From Acetoanaerobium noterae (lineage in GTDB: Bacteria; Bacillota; Clostridia; Peptostreptococcales; Filifactoraceae), in assembly GCF_900168025.1 (NCBI RefSeq), contig NZ_FUYN01000001.1:434001-498000 (forward strand): a DNA stretch of 64,000 nt. The letters run 5' to 3'. Below the pieces are notes generated by a model. The model worked only from the letters and a program-made list of their open reading frames with translations, was not told where the DNA came from and made no database searches. Numbering within the stretch: the stretch's first letter is position 1; every line of letters starts with the position of its first letter. Positions 26,147 through 35,088 of this stretch are shown in pieces. The translations under genes and the position numbers were made by a program.

Positions 26147-26240
26147 AATATATCTCCCTTCAAATCATATTCCGTACTCAAAATGTAAATCCTTATTATT
26201 TCGACAATAAGCTTATAAAATACACTTATATTATCTACAC

Positions 26241-26510
26241 AAAAAAATCCCTGCAAAAATGCAGGGACGAATAATTCCGCGGTACCACCCTAGTTGTTCA
26301 TGGCATCTAGCCAGAACCTCTCAAATGCACTTAACACGTGCAAGATGAAAAAATCTACTAAATAAAGACTTCTTATTTTCGATTTTTTAGCTCCTAGGTG
26401 ATTTTCACTGATAATCCTATGTAGAGTTCCCACCTCTTCCTCTACTCTCTGAAATATTTATATCAGTTACTCTCCTAATCATAGCCTTTTTGTATTCATA
26501 TTTAGTGATT
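26241..26510 (-). promoter_or_regulatory. T-box riboswitch controlling ileS
   Basis: Read on the minus strand, the leader has a long Stem I region (about 26390-26510). The conserved T-box AGGGTGGTACCGCGG (26277-26291) pairs with uncharged tRNA. A terminator follows: TCCCTGC, loop, GCAGGGA and seven T (26241-26267). A candidate specifier codon is AUC within GTGAAAATCACC (minus strand, near 26400-26402), consistent with isoleucine. It fills most of the 397-base gap between ileS and the divIVA gene. Confidence 0.92.
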
Positions 26511-26543
26511 ATTTTATACTATATTGTTAAAAAACGCAAGAAT

Positions 26544-26996
26544 TTATTCTATATCTTTGAATGTCTCTTCAATACTTGAAATTCCATCTTCTAGCAAGGA
26601 TTTAAACTTTCCTTTAAATATTACAAATTCTTTTCTGATGTTTTCGTAATCCTTTTTAATTTGAATAACATCGTTGTTTGCCTGCTCTACAATTTTCTTC
26701 GCTTGATGATGCGCCTCATCAATTATAAGCGATGATTTTCTCTGGGCACTTGCATTTACTTCCTCAGCAGTCTGCTGAGCTACAATAAGAGTTTCCTTTA
26801 AAGTCTCCTCTATGGTCTTATATCTTTTAATCTGCTCAGTCAGTGCATTTAACTTATCTTTAAGTTCTATGTTTTCCCTATAAAGGTTTTCATATTCCTT
26901 TTTGATTTCATCTAAATAGCTATCGACTTCATTTTCGTTATATCCTCTTAAGCCTTTTTTAAATTCTTTGTTTTCTATATCAAGTGGTGTAATCAT
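26544..26996 (-). CDS. divIVA: DivIVA-family coiled-coil protein
   Basis: A 150-residue cell-pole/septum scaffold. The N-terminal membrane-binding domain reads MITPLDIENKEFKKGLRGYN, with the conserved FxxGLRGY pattern and NEVDSYLDEI after it. The remainder (about 30-140) is heptad-rich coiled coil. It is the last gene of the leftward sepF-yggT-ylmH cluster, as in most Firmicutes. Confidence 0.93.
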   Translation of the reverse strand: MITPLDIENKEFKKGLRGYNENEVDSYLDEIKKEYENLYRENIELKDKLNALTEQIKRYKTIEETLKETLIVAQQTAEEVNASAQRKSSLIIDEAHHQAKKIVEQANNDVIQIKKDYENIRKEFVIFKGKFKSLLEDGISSIEETFKDIE

Positions 26997-27006
26997 ATAT
27001 ATCCTC

Positions 27007-27792
27007 CTAAAGTACTTTTTTTACCCTAGCCCTCATTTTGCCTTTTTTAGTTTCAGATATAACTTCATCAAAAATAGCTCTTCCATATCCTTTAAGTGAT
27101 ATCAAAGAGCCGTCCTTAATTTCTCTTGAATTTGTAGTAAATAGCTCAAAATCCACATACAATCTTTCTTTTAATATATATTCTTGAATTTTGGCCCTAG
27201 AAAGATTGAAAATTTCAGAAACTACAGCATCAGCTCTTCTCGAAGAAGTGGTGATAATTTTTTCTTGATAATTTGGTATAGATTCTTCAAAATCGTATTC
27301 ATCTATTATTTTGGCTGTTATTGAAGCCTTGTTTATAGAAGTTAGGTTAAACATTATATAGTGGCTTACATTTTTGTCTGCAATTATATATGCGCAGTCC
27401 TCATGAACGTGAATATCTCCTAGCTTTTCCCTTTTTATCCCTAGAGCTAATAATGCTCCTAAATAGTCTCTATGGCTGAGCTTATTAAATTTAAAATTTC
27501 CGCTTATTTTTATAATATCATAGGGTTTTTCTAAAGACTCTTCTGCTATGTATTCTGGAAATATCTGTATTATACTCCTTTCGGGCATAGCTGAAGGACT
27601 ACACTCTCTAAACCCTATAGAATCTAGTCCCTTAAGAATCGATATGAAGTTCTTTTTTTCAAAAGGGTTCATAAAGTCAGTATTCCTAATGTCATAATTG
27701 TCAATGACCCCTTCAGCCTTAGAAAGATTTTTAATTATAGTTTTTTTAAGTTCAACATTTTTTATAAAAGAAGTTAGCTTTTCTTTATCCAT
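27007..27792 (-). CDS. ylmH: YlmH-like S4-domain RNA-binding protein
   Basis: A 261-residue protein of the YlmH family. The C-terminal S4 domain at about 180-255 (SSRRADAVVSEIFNLSRAK, then ERLYVDFEL and KDGSLISLKG) binds RNA. The upstream part has the family's RNP-like fold with HRDYLGALLALGIKREKLGD. In Bacillus subtilis YlmH has been tied to ribosome quality control and rescue of stalled 50S subunits, acting with RqcH, which is encoded at 10671 here. It lies between yggT and divIVA. Confidence 0.9.
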   Translation of the reverse strand: MDKEKLTSFIKNVELKKTIIKNLSKAEGVIDNYDIRNTDFMNPFEKKNFISILKGLDSIGFRECSPSAMPERSIIQIFPEYIAEESLEKPYDIIKISGNFKFNKLSHRDYLGALLALGIKREKLGDIHVHEDCAYIIADKNVSHYIMFNLTSINKASITAKIIDEYDFEESIPNYQEKIITTSSRRADAVVSEIFNLSRAKIQEYILKERLYVDFELFTTNSREIKDGSLISLKGYGRAIFDEVISETKKGKMRARVKKVL

Positions 27793-27803
27793 TTAACTCT
27801 CAC

Positions 27804-28076
27804 TTATAAAATAAACAATAGTCTTAAAATTACATTTCTAACAAAACTTAGAAGGAACAAGACAATTATAGGTGAAATATCTATTGGCCCTAGATTTATG
27901 TATCTTGCAGTAAATTCCCTAACAGGCTCCATTATAGGCTCAGTGACATTATAAATAAATTTCACTGGCTTAGAATACATATTTACATTTGGAACCCATG
28001 ACAATATTACTCTTATTAGCACCAATAGTTGTACGATTTCAAAAAAGTAATTAACAGCTGTCCTAATTGCCCACAT
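27804..28076 (-). CDS. YggT-family membrane protein
   Basis: A 90-residue protein with two membrane spans (about residues 5-27 and 66-88). The YggT pattern is VLIRVILSWVPNVN, followed by YNVTEPIMEPVREF. Members are found beside sepF in Firmicutes and other bacteria; the role is thought to concern membrane or division organisation but is not well defined. Confidence 0.88.
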   Translation of the reverse strand: MWAIRTAVNYFFEIVQLLVLIRVILSWVPNVNMYSKPVKFIYNVTEPIMEPVREFTARYINLGPIDISPIIVLFLLSFVRNVILRLLFIL

Positions 28077-28093
28077 CTAAAATCTCCTTTTGT

Positions 28094-28537
28094 CTACCAT
28101 CTAAATAGACCTTTACTTTCAAGCTCTTTTTTAATGTTTCCATCGATATCTATATTTGAAGGAGCAAGAACAAATATAGCCTTTGATATCTTTCTAATAT
28201 CTCCATCCATAGCATAAATAGCCCCATTTAAGAAATGGAAAATAGTTTTTGAAACTTCTGGATCATGGATATTTTCAAGATTTACAACTACAGCATTTCT
28301 AGTTTTTAAGCTATTAACTATAGTAGGTGCATCATCATATGATGTTGGTTCATAAACTATAACCTTCATCTGCTGCTGATTAGGATTGATATTTACAACC
28401 TTATTAGATGAAGCCTTTGAAATAATTGGTGCTACAGAAAGGTTTTCCTCTTCAAAATATTCATCATCCTCAAAATCATCTTCTCTTAAACCTCCAAAAA
28501 GGAAGTCTTTAATCTTTCCTGATAATTTTTCTGCCAT
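28094..28537 (-). CDS. sepF: Cell division protein SepF
   Basis: A 147-residue FtsZ-binding membrane anchor. The N-terminal amphipathic segment MAEKLSGKIKDFLFGG binds membrane. An acidic linker follows to about residue 55. The SepF core at about 57-140 has VIVYEPTSYDDAPTIVNSLK and RNAVVVNLENI, then FLNGAIYAMDGDIRKIS. It lies downstream of yggS. ftsA is not seen in the division cluster here, so SepF may be the main FtsZ membrane tether in this organism; that is inference. Confidence 0.94.
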   Translation of the reverse strand: MAEKLSGKIKDFLFGGLREDDFEDDEYFEEENLSVAPIISKASSNKVVNINPNQQQMKVIVYEPTSYDDAPTIVNSLKTRNAVVVNLENIHDPEVSKTIFHFLNGAIYAMDGDIRKISKAIFVLAPSNIDIDGNIKKELESKGLFRW

Positions 28538-28548
28538 AACTAATCCTC

Positions 28549-29244
28549 CTATACATAATTTCTTTCACCAAAAATGCCTGTTCCTACTCTTATCATGTTA
28601 GAGCCTTCTTCTATTGCTATTTTATAGTCATTGGTCATGCCCATCGAAAGATACTTCATCTCTACATTTTCAAGTGATAAACTTGACAATTCATCAAATA
28701 GGTTTTTTAACTTTTTAAAATAAGGTCTAGTTTGCTCTGGTTCAGCTTCAAAGGGAGCCATTCCCATAAGTCCTACAATTCTTATATTATTATAGTTCAA
28801 AGAAACCTCTTTAACAAAAGCCTCAACATCCTCTGCAAGTAACCCATGCTTTGAATCCTCAAGTGATATATTCACTTGAACGAGACAATCCATGATTAAA
28901 TCGTTTTCTTTAGCTCTTTTATCAATTTCTTTTGCAAGAGGTATTCTATCTAATGAATGAATTAAGTCTATTGTCTTTATTATATATTTTACTTTGTTAG
29001 TCTGTAAAGTGCCAATAAGGTGCCAAATGGCTTTTTTTGATACATTTGGATGTTTTTTTTCTACCTCTTGGACTTTATTCTCACCCAAATTTTCAATTCC
29101 TGAGTCTAAAGCCTCATTTATTTGTTCGACCCCTACAGTTTTACTCACAGCTATGAGAGTTACATCGTCATTTCTTTCGCATTTATTTAGTGTCTTTTTT
29201 ATTTCTTCTTTTACAAATTCAATATTAGTCTTAATTTGACTCAT
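28549..29244 (-). CDS. yggS: PLP-binding homeostasis protein YggS
   Basis: A 231-residue PLP-binding protein of the YggS/PROSC family, which helps control pyridoxal phosphate and amino acid balance. The PLP lysine lies in VTLIAVSKTVGVEQI at about residue 35. LGENKVQEVEKK and WHLIGTLQTNKVKYI follow, and the late MKYLSMGMTNDYKIAIEEGSN holds the phosphate-binding segment. Its TAATG start overlaps the stop of the HlyD-like gene. Confidence 0.93.
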   Translation of the reverse strand: MSQIKTNIEFVKEEIKKTLNKCERNDDVTLIAVSKTVGVEQINEALDSGIENLGENKVQEVEKKHPNVSKKAIWHLIGTLQTNKVKYIIKTIDLIHSLDRIPLAKEIDKRAKENDLIMDCLVQVNISLEDSKHGLLAEDVEAFVKEVSLNYNNIRIVGLMGMAPFEAEPEQTRPYFKKLKNLFDELSSLSLENVEMKYLSMGMTNDYKIAIEEGSNMIRVGTGIFGERNYV

Positions 29245-30488
29245 TATCTCACCCTCTGTCCATCTTTTATATTTTTAGGAGATACTATAAGCTCATCATA
29301 AAGATTTATATTTTCTGAGTTTTGTAAGGCATTAGGGTCATACCTCAATACATAATATTTTTCATTTTCTCCAGCTATAGTATCAATAGGCTTAAATACA
29401 GCACTTCCAACCTCATTTACTATAAATACCCCTTTTTTGTTTTCATAATTAGTAACAGTTTCTTTTGGAATCAATAAGCCGCTAGGATTTTCATAGCAAA
29501 TTTGAGCCTTATACTTTCTCTTTTTAGTAAAATCAAAATTTTCATCTTCAATACTGAATAGCCCAACAAATTTTTCATCTTCGCCTTTATAAAAGTCTTC
29601 TAGCTTTGCTTTAATAGTTTCCTTATCAATAATGATTTCAACTGCTTTGCCTCTTTCTATTACCTTAATATCCTCAGGTGTAACTTCAGTAGCTAAGTAC
29701 CACATGTGGTTGTTGATAATAGATGCTATTACATCTCCTTGATTGACACTTTCGCTTTCTGATACTAGATTTTTATCTTGAAATTTATTTATTTTTGTAA
29801 CAGATAGCTTGTCTTTATTTATAATAGAAAATTCATCTTGTAAACCGTCGCTATAAAAAGCTAAAACTCCAGGATTAACAGATTTTATATAAAATTTTTC
29901 CGAGCTAAGCTTATTCTGAATTTCAGCTTTTTTTGATTCAAGCTGCTCCACAGTCATGTTTCCTAGACTCGATGCACCTGTTAGAAGCTTTTTTCTATCC
30001 ATAAGCGTAAGAATTTGCTCTTTTAAATCTGGTATATAAGATATATCATTTTCAGCAATTCTATGAGATATATCAGTATATAAAAAATCAATTTTATTAT
30101 TTATCTCTTCAATTTCTTTTTCAGGGTTTTGAATAGCTGCGTTGTTTTTCAACTCATTTATCCTTCTGTTTAAAATCTGAAGTGTCGACTGTTCATCTCC
30201 ACTTAGCTCTTCATTTTGAATTTTTGCTACCAAATCTGCTCTTTTAACTCTATCTCCCTCATCTACAAAGTAGGATACATATCCTGCAGATGGAGCCTTA
30301 AGCTGATATTCTTCTCTTAGGATAAGTACATCTTTTTCTATAGTATTAGATATTTCTCCCAAATCTAAAGTGTAAGTTTTAATAGTAGCCGCATTTACAA
30401 CAAAGTATACATGAAAGCAAAAATACAGCATAAAACCAAATATTAAAAAATATAATAAATTAAAACGTTTCTTTTTTGACTTTGGCAT
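29244..30488 (-). CDS. HlyD-like membrane-anchored protein in the division cluster
   Basis: A 414-residue protein with a basic N-terminus (MPKSKKKRFN) and one membrane span at about residues 11-33; the rest is outside the cell. A biotinyl/lipoyl-like fragment (LKAPSAGYVSYFVDEGDRV near 63) and coiled-coil helices to about 190 match adaptor proteins of the HlyD type. A second half-lipoyl is at FYIKSVNPGVLAF. No ABC or outer-membrane partner is nearby. It sits directly before yggS-sepF, suggesting an envelope or septum role, which is inference. Confidence 0.7.
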   Translation of the reverse strand: MPKSKKKRFNLLYFLIFGFMLYFCFHVYFVVNAATIKTYTLDLGEISNTIEKDVLILREEYQLKAPSAGYVSYFVDEGDRVKRADLVAKIQNEELSGDEQSTLQILNRRINELKNNAAIQNPEKEIEEINNKIDFLYTDISHRIAENDISYIPDLKEQILTLMDRKKLLTGASSLGNMTVEQLESKKAEIQNKLSSEKFYIKSVNPGVLAFYSDGLQDEFSIINKDKLSVTKINKFQDKNLVSESESVNQGDVIASIINNHMWYLATEVTPEDIKVIERGKAVEIIIDKETIKAKLEDFYKGEDEKFVGLFSIEDENFDFTKKRKYKAQICYENPSGLLIPKETVTNYENKKGVFIVNEVGSAVFKPIDTIAGENEKYYVLRYDPNALQNSENINLYDELIVSPKNIKDGQRVR

Positions 30489-30557
30489 ATATTTTTCACA
30501 CTTTCTTATTCTTATTGATAGTTTATAGCCTAAGATGGCAAAATAAAAATCTAGTAT

Positions 30558-31583
30558 TTAAAACTCTGAATATTTTAAATGAATCAAGTCCTCAGTCTCA
30601 TGTTTTTTTGTTCTAGTCATTAGACTTTTTATAGTTTCTTTAATGTCTTTGCCTTCGTATAAAACCTTATATATTTCAGCTGTTATAGGCATATCTATGT
30701 TTTTTTCTAGAGCTAGATTATAGGCTACCTCAGTTGCAGTTATCCCTTCAACTACCATTTGTATTTCTGCTAGGGTTTCCTCTAAAGTTTTACCTTGACC
30801 TATCATTATTCCAGCTCTTCTATTTCTTGAGTGCATAGATGTACAGGTTACAATTAAATCTCCTATACCTGATAGACCTGCAAAAGTGGATATATCAGCC
30901 CCTAGAGCAACTCCTAGCCTAGCTATTTCAGCAAGTCCTCTAGTCATTATTCCAGCCTTTGTATTATCTCCATAGCCTAGTCCATCGATAATTCCACTTC
31001 CAAAGGCTATGATATTTTTTAAGGCTCCTCCAAGCTCTACTCCAATTACATCTGGATTTGTATAAACTCTAAAAAACTCACTGCTAAAAACATCCTGAAT
31101 ATACTCAGCTGCTTCAATATTTTCAGAAGCTGCTACAACAGTCGTAGGCATTTTTACTGCAACCTCTTCTGCATGAGATGGTCCTGATAGAACCACGAAA
31201 CTATTGCTTGGCAAAAGCTCTCCTACAACCTCAGATATTCTTTTATTAGTGCCTTTTTCCAAGCCTTTCGATACATTTACTAAAATTACATTTGAACTGA
31301 TTTTATTTTGGAGACTCAAAACAGCTGCTCTAGTAGCTTGAGAAGAGACAGCTAGCACTATTACTGATGCATCCTTGGTCGCTGAGTCTAAATCTGTAAA
31401 AATATTTATCTCAGAAGGTATAATTATATCTCCTAGATATTTGCTGTTCTTATTTGTATTAATCATTTCATTTGCTTGAGATTCATTTCTAACATATAGG
31501 TTCACTTTATGTCCATTATTATTTAAAAGCAAAGCTAAGGCACTTCCCCAGCTTCCTGCTCCCATAATACAAATAGTATCCAT
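30558..31583 (-). CDS. gpsA: Glycerol-3-phosphate dehydrogenase [NAD(P)+]
   Basis: A 341-residue GpsA that reduces dihydroxyacetone phosphate to sn-glycerol 3-phosphate for phospholipid synthesis. The Rossmann loop is ICIMGAGSWGSALALLL at about residues 4-20. VNVSKGLEKGT and VVLSGPSHAEEVA lie in the middle, and VELGGALKNIIAFGSGI contains the catalytic Lys. It is directly followed in the same direction of genes by plsY upstream, the enzyme that uses its product. Confidence 0.96.
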   Translation of the reverse strand: MDTICIMGAGSWGSALALLLNNNGHKVNLYVRNESQANEMINTNKNSKYLGDIIIPSEINIFTDLDSATKDASVIVLAVSSQATRAAVLSLQNKISSNVILVNVSKGLEKGTNKRISEVVGELLPSNSFVVLSGPSHAEEVAVKMPTTVVAASENIEAAEYIQDVFSSEFFRVYTNPDVIGVELGGALKNIIAFGSGIIDGLGYGDNTKAGIMTRGLAEIARLGVALGADISTFAGLSGIGDLIVTCTSMHSRNRRAGIMIGQGKTLEETLAEIQMVVEGITATEVAYNLALEKNIDMPITAEIYKVLYEGKDIKETIKSLMTRTKKHETEDLIHLKYSEF

Positions 31584-31592
31584 ATTATCCTC

Positions 31593-32183
31593 CTACTTTG
31601 TTTTCTCTCCTAATTTTCTCTCAGTTTTGTTTATGAGTCTTTTAATATTTTCTCTATGAGTAAATATAATAAACCCTGCCAAAACAATGCTAGTTATAAT
31701 TGATTCTCTAGGCTGACGCGCTGAGTATAAAATAAATGGAAGCGTTGACATACCCACAATAGAGCCAAGTGATACATATCTTGTCTTCATTATAAGCGCT
31801 ATCGCAAGCAAAAGCGCGATAAGTCCATAAATAGGAAATAGGCCAAGAAGTGCTCCAACACTAGTTGCTACTCCTTTACCACCTTTGAACTTAAGCAGTA
31901 CCGGAAAAACATGTCCAAATACAACAGCCACTGCAGCAACTAGAGCAAACTCCAGTCCGCCTGCTTTGTAGCCTATCTGCGTTGCAATTAGACCTTTTAG
32001 AAAATCAATCACAAAAACTATGAGCGCATATTTTGCTCCCAACACTCTAAGTGTATTTGTAGTTCCAGCGTTTCCTGAACCATGCTCTCTTATATCTAAA
32101 TTTTTAAATTTTTTACCTATAAAATACGATGGTGAAATGTTTCCTAATAAATAACTTATCAATACTATCGAAATCCAGCTCAT
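31593..32183 (-). CDS. plsY: Acyl-phosphate:glycerol-3-phosphate acyltransferase PlsY
   Basis: A 196-residue membrane acyltransferase that makes lysophosphatidic acid from acyl phosphate and glycerol 3-phosphate. It has five likely spans. The three family motifs are present: YLLGNISPSYFIGK near 10 with HGSGNAGTTNTLR near 34, KFKGGKGVATSVGALLG near 99, and the late THRENIKRL. It is ten bases before gpsA in the same transcript. Confidence 0.96.
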   Translation of the reverse strand: MSWISIVLISYLLGNISPSYFIGKKFKNLDIREHGSGNAGTTNTLRVLGAKYALIVFVIDFLKGLIATQIGYKAGGLEFALVAAVAVVFGHVFPVLLKFKGGKGVATSVGALLGLFPIYGLIALLLAIALIMKTRYVSLGSIVGMSTLPFILYSARQPRESIITSIVLAGFIIFTHRENIKRLINKTERKLGEKTK

Positions 32184-32201
32184 ATAACTGTACCCCCAAA
32201 G

Positions 32202-33518
32202 CTATTTTCTATTTTTTTCTCTTACGTATATTTTAAGAGGAGTTCCTTCATATCCAAAGTTTTCTCTTAGTTTATTCTCAATATATCTCTGATAAGAAAA
32301 GTGGAATAGCTCTTTTTCGTTTACAAAAATTGCAAACGTTGGTGGTCTTACCCCTACTTGAGTTGCATAGTATATCTTAAGACGCTTACCTTTATCAGAT
32401 GGAGGTTGGTTCATCATTACAGCCTCTCCGATTACATCATTTAGTACTCCTGTAGCTACACGCTTTGATGCCTCATCAAAAATGAAATCTACAGTTTCTT
32501 TTATTTTTCCCATTCTTTGTGAAGTAAGTGCTGATACAAAAAGAATAGGGCAGTATTGCATAAATGGTAGCTCTTCTCTAATTTTTTTAGTATATTCCTT
32601 TACTGAGTGATTATCCTTTTCAATTAAATCCCATTTATTTACTACAACTATTGACGCCTTTCCAGCGTCATGTGCCAGCCCTGCAATTTTACTATCCTGC
32701 TCAGAAATTCCTTCAGTCGCATCTATAACAGTTAAAACTACATCGGCTTTTTCTACTGAAGCATAAGCACGAATAACTGAGTATTTTTCAATATTTTCGT
32801 AAACCTTGCTTTTTCTTCTAATCCCTGCAGTATCTATGAACAGATATTTTTTTCCATCCATTTCTATATAGGTGTCAATTGCATCTCTAGTAGTTCCTGC
32901 TATCGGACTTACTATAACTCTTTCTTCTCCAATAAGTCTATTTAGAATCGAAGATTTTCCTGCATTTGGTTTTCCAACAATAGCTACCTTTACAACATCT
33001 TCATCTAGCTCAGTATCCATATCCTGTGGGAAGTTTTTAACAACTTCATCTAGTAAATCTCCCGTTCCAAGACCTATACTTGAAGATACTGGTATTGGTT
33101 CTCCAAAACCTAGCTCATAAAAATCATAAAAATCATCTGGTAGATTTTTATTGTCTACTTTGTTTACTACTAAAAGCACTGGCTTCTTAGTTTTTAGCAG
33201 CATAAGTGCAACATCTCTATCTGATGGAGTAAGTCCAGCTTTTCCATCTACTACAAATAGAATTACCTGAGCCATATCCATAGCCAGCTCTGCTTGTTGT
33301 CTCATTTTTTTAGGAATCAGCTCCTCAGAATCCGGCTCTATTCCTCCAGTATCTATAATTGTAAAGTGCTTACTCACCCATTCTGCCTGAGCATATATTC
33401 TATCTCTCGTAACTCCTGGGGTATCCTCAACTATTGCGATTCTTTCTCCAGCAATCCTATTAAATAATGTCGATTTCCCGACATTTGGTCTTCCAACTAT
33501 TGCTACTATTGGATTCAT
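32202..33518 (-). CDS. der: Double-GTPase ribosome assembly factor Der (EngA)
   Basis: A 438-residue protein with two tandem GTPase domains and a C-terminal KH-like domain. G1 motifs are GRPNVGKSTLFN near residue 8 and GKPNAGKSSILN near 182. G3 is DTGG and DTAG, and G4 is NKVD and NKWD. The C-terminal part from about 350 ends with RENFGYEGTPLKIYVR, as in Der proteins. It acts in 50S subunit maturation. It is upstream of plsY-gpsA in the leftward unit. Confidence 0.97.
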   Translation of the reverse strand: MNPIVAIVGRPNVGKSTLFNRIAGERIAIVEDTPGVTRDRIYAQAEWVSKHFTIIDTGGIEPDSEELIPKKMRQQAELAMDMAQVILFVVDGKAGLTPSDRDVALMLLKTKKPVLLVVNKVDNKNLPDDFYDFYELGFGEPIPVSSSIGLGTGDLLDEVVKNFPQDMDTELDEDVVKVAIVGKPNAGKSSILNRLIGEERVIVSPIAGTTRDAIDTYIEMDGKKYLFIDTAGIRRKSKVYENIEKYSVIRAYASVEKADVVLTVIDATEGISEQDSKIAGLAHDAGKASIVVVNKWDLIEKDNHSVKEYTKKIREELPFMQYCPILFVSALTSQRMGKIKETVDFIFDEASKRVATGVLNDVIGEAVMMNQPPSDKGKRLKIYYATQVGVRPPTFAIFVNEKELFHFSYQRYIENKLRENFGYEGTPLKIYVREKNRK

Positions 33519-33645
33519 AAATCATACTCCTTTATAATTCTTATTTTTATACATTCAAACACCAAACCCTCATCTAAAAAGATAATCTTGGTAATAGCTA
33601 TTAAAAGCTTTTCTTTTTGGCATTAAACTGCCCTTATATATTTTC

Positions 33646-34983
33646 CTAATTCTTTTGTACTCTTCCTACAAGCTTATCTATAAAGTCTCTTCCTTCAACC
33701 TCTGATATGATAATTTCTATTTTCAGTCTTTGCTTGAGTTCATCTAGAGTAATATTATCCAGAAAAATGTCTTCATCAGCTTTCATCATACTTCTTGGTA
33801 TAATTAGCTCTTGTCCAAGGTTCTTATCCTTTAACTGCTTTTCAATATCACTAGCCGTTATTAATCCAGCTACTGTTATGGTTTCGCCAAAAAACTCGTT
33901 GCTAATCATATGCACATCAATTTTTAGACCTTCAAATTCTTTCATGATGAGCTTAGCCATACTATTTATAAACTCAAAAGCACTTTTTCCTGTCGCTATA
34001 GAAATATGCCTATTTATAGGAAATTTAGGTGTTTTTTCAAGCTCTTCATAAATTTCATGTTCTAATTTCGATATAAGCCCAACTCCATTTTCTAATTGCA
34101 CATAGCCTTCATAAGCTTCTTTTGTTGGAAGATTTCTATTTGCCATCACATAAAATTCATCAGATAGAAAAGCAAACCTAGTTCCTAATTTATCCAATAG
34201 CTCATTTTGAATTTTTTCAATCTGATTTATAACCTCGTTTGCTGATTCTTTATCAAAAATTTCAACCTTGCATAAATTTTCTCTATACTTTGTTATTCCT
34301 ATTGGAACTATAGCAACACTGTTAAGCTGAGGATATAGGCTAGCTAAATCATTTATGGTTTTATCTAGCTCCTCTTTGTCATTTACATCTGGCACAAGTA
34401 CAATTTGAGCATTCATAGTTATGTCTGCAGTCTTAAGTCGTTTCATTTTATCCAGTACATCTCCTGCAAATCTATTGCCAAGCATATTTGCTCTAAGTAT
34501 TGGATTTGTTGTGTGTACAGACACATTTACTGGGCTTATTCTATATTTTATCATTTTATCAATTTCTTTATCGCCCATATTTGTCATAGTTATAAAATTC
34601 CCCTGCAAAAACGAAAGCCTAGAATCATCATCTTTAAAGTATAGTGTTTCTCTCATACCCTCTGGAAGCTGATCTATAAAGCAAAAAATACATTTATTTC
34701 TACAGGTTTTAACTGAATCTATAATTGGATTTTCAAATTCTAAGCCCAAGGCTTCATCTATATCCTTATCAATTTCATATATAATATGTTCTCCAGATTG
34801 CTTTTCTATTTCAAGCTCAATATATTCATCAGCTTCAAGAAACTGATATTCTATTATATCTTCAATTTTTTGCGCATTTATTGCAACTAAGATATCTCCT
34901 ACTTCTATTTCCAGTTCCTCTGCAATAGAATCTGGCTCTATTTTAGTTATTTTGTTTTCAAACTTCATTTTTTTTAGTTCCAC
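33646..34983 (-). CDS. DUF512 radical SAM-like protein with PDZ domain
   Basis: A protein of about 445 residues. A PDZ-like fold is at about 10-60 (ITKIEPDSIAEELEIEVGDIL). A radical SAM-type cysteine cluster follows: CRNKCIFCFIDQLPEGMR near 90, with CxxxCxxC spacing. The DUF512 region fills the C-terminal half (ISIATGKSAFEF, later IIPRSMMKADEDIFLD). It is conserved beside der in many Clostridia; the reaction is not known to me. GTG 34983 is preferred because GGAG lies nine bases before it; ATG 34989 and TTG 34998 are alternatives. Confidence 0.85.
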   Translation of the reverse strand: MELKKMKFENKITKIEPDSIAEELEIEVGDILVAINAQKIEDIIEYQFLEADEYIELEIEKQSGEHIIYEIDKDIDEALGLEFENPIIDSVKTCRNKCIFCFIDQLPEGMRETLYFKDDDSRLSFLQGNFITMTNMGDKEIDKMIKYRISPVNVSVHTTNPILRANMLGNRFAGDVLDKMKRLKTADITMNAQIVLVPDVNDKEELDKTINDLASLYPQLNSVAIVPIGITKYRENLCKVEIFDKESANEVINQIEKIQNELLDKLGTRFAFLSDEFYVMANRNLPTKEAYEGYVQLENGVGLISKLEHEIYEELEKTPKFPINRHISIATGKSAFEFINSMAKLIMKEFEGLKIDVHMISNEFFGETITVAGLITASDIEKQLKDKNLGQELIIPRSMMKADEDIFLDNITLDELKQRLKIEIIISEVEGRDFIDKLVGRVQKN

Positions 34984-35049
34984 ATTCATCCACTCCAATA
35001 TTCAACTACATACTAATATACCACACTAGCGCCCTTTTGGCATTAATGC

Positions 35050-35088
35050 AAAAAAAGACTCCAATAAACTCAATCGTTATTTGGAGTC
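35050..35088 (-). terminator. Terminator overlapping the end of the phoR-like gene
   Basis: Read on the minus strand, GACTCCAAATAA pairs with TTATTGGAGTC (one bulge), followed by seven T. The 5' arm lies in the last codons of the histidine kinase gene. It separates the phoB-phoR unit from the DUF512 gene. Confidence 0.85.
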
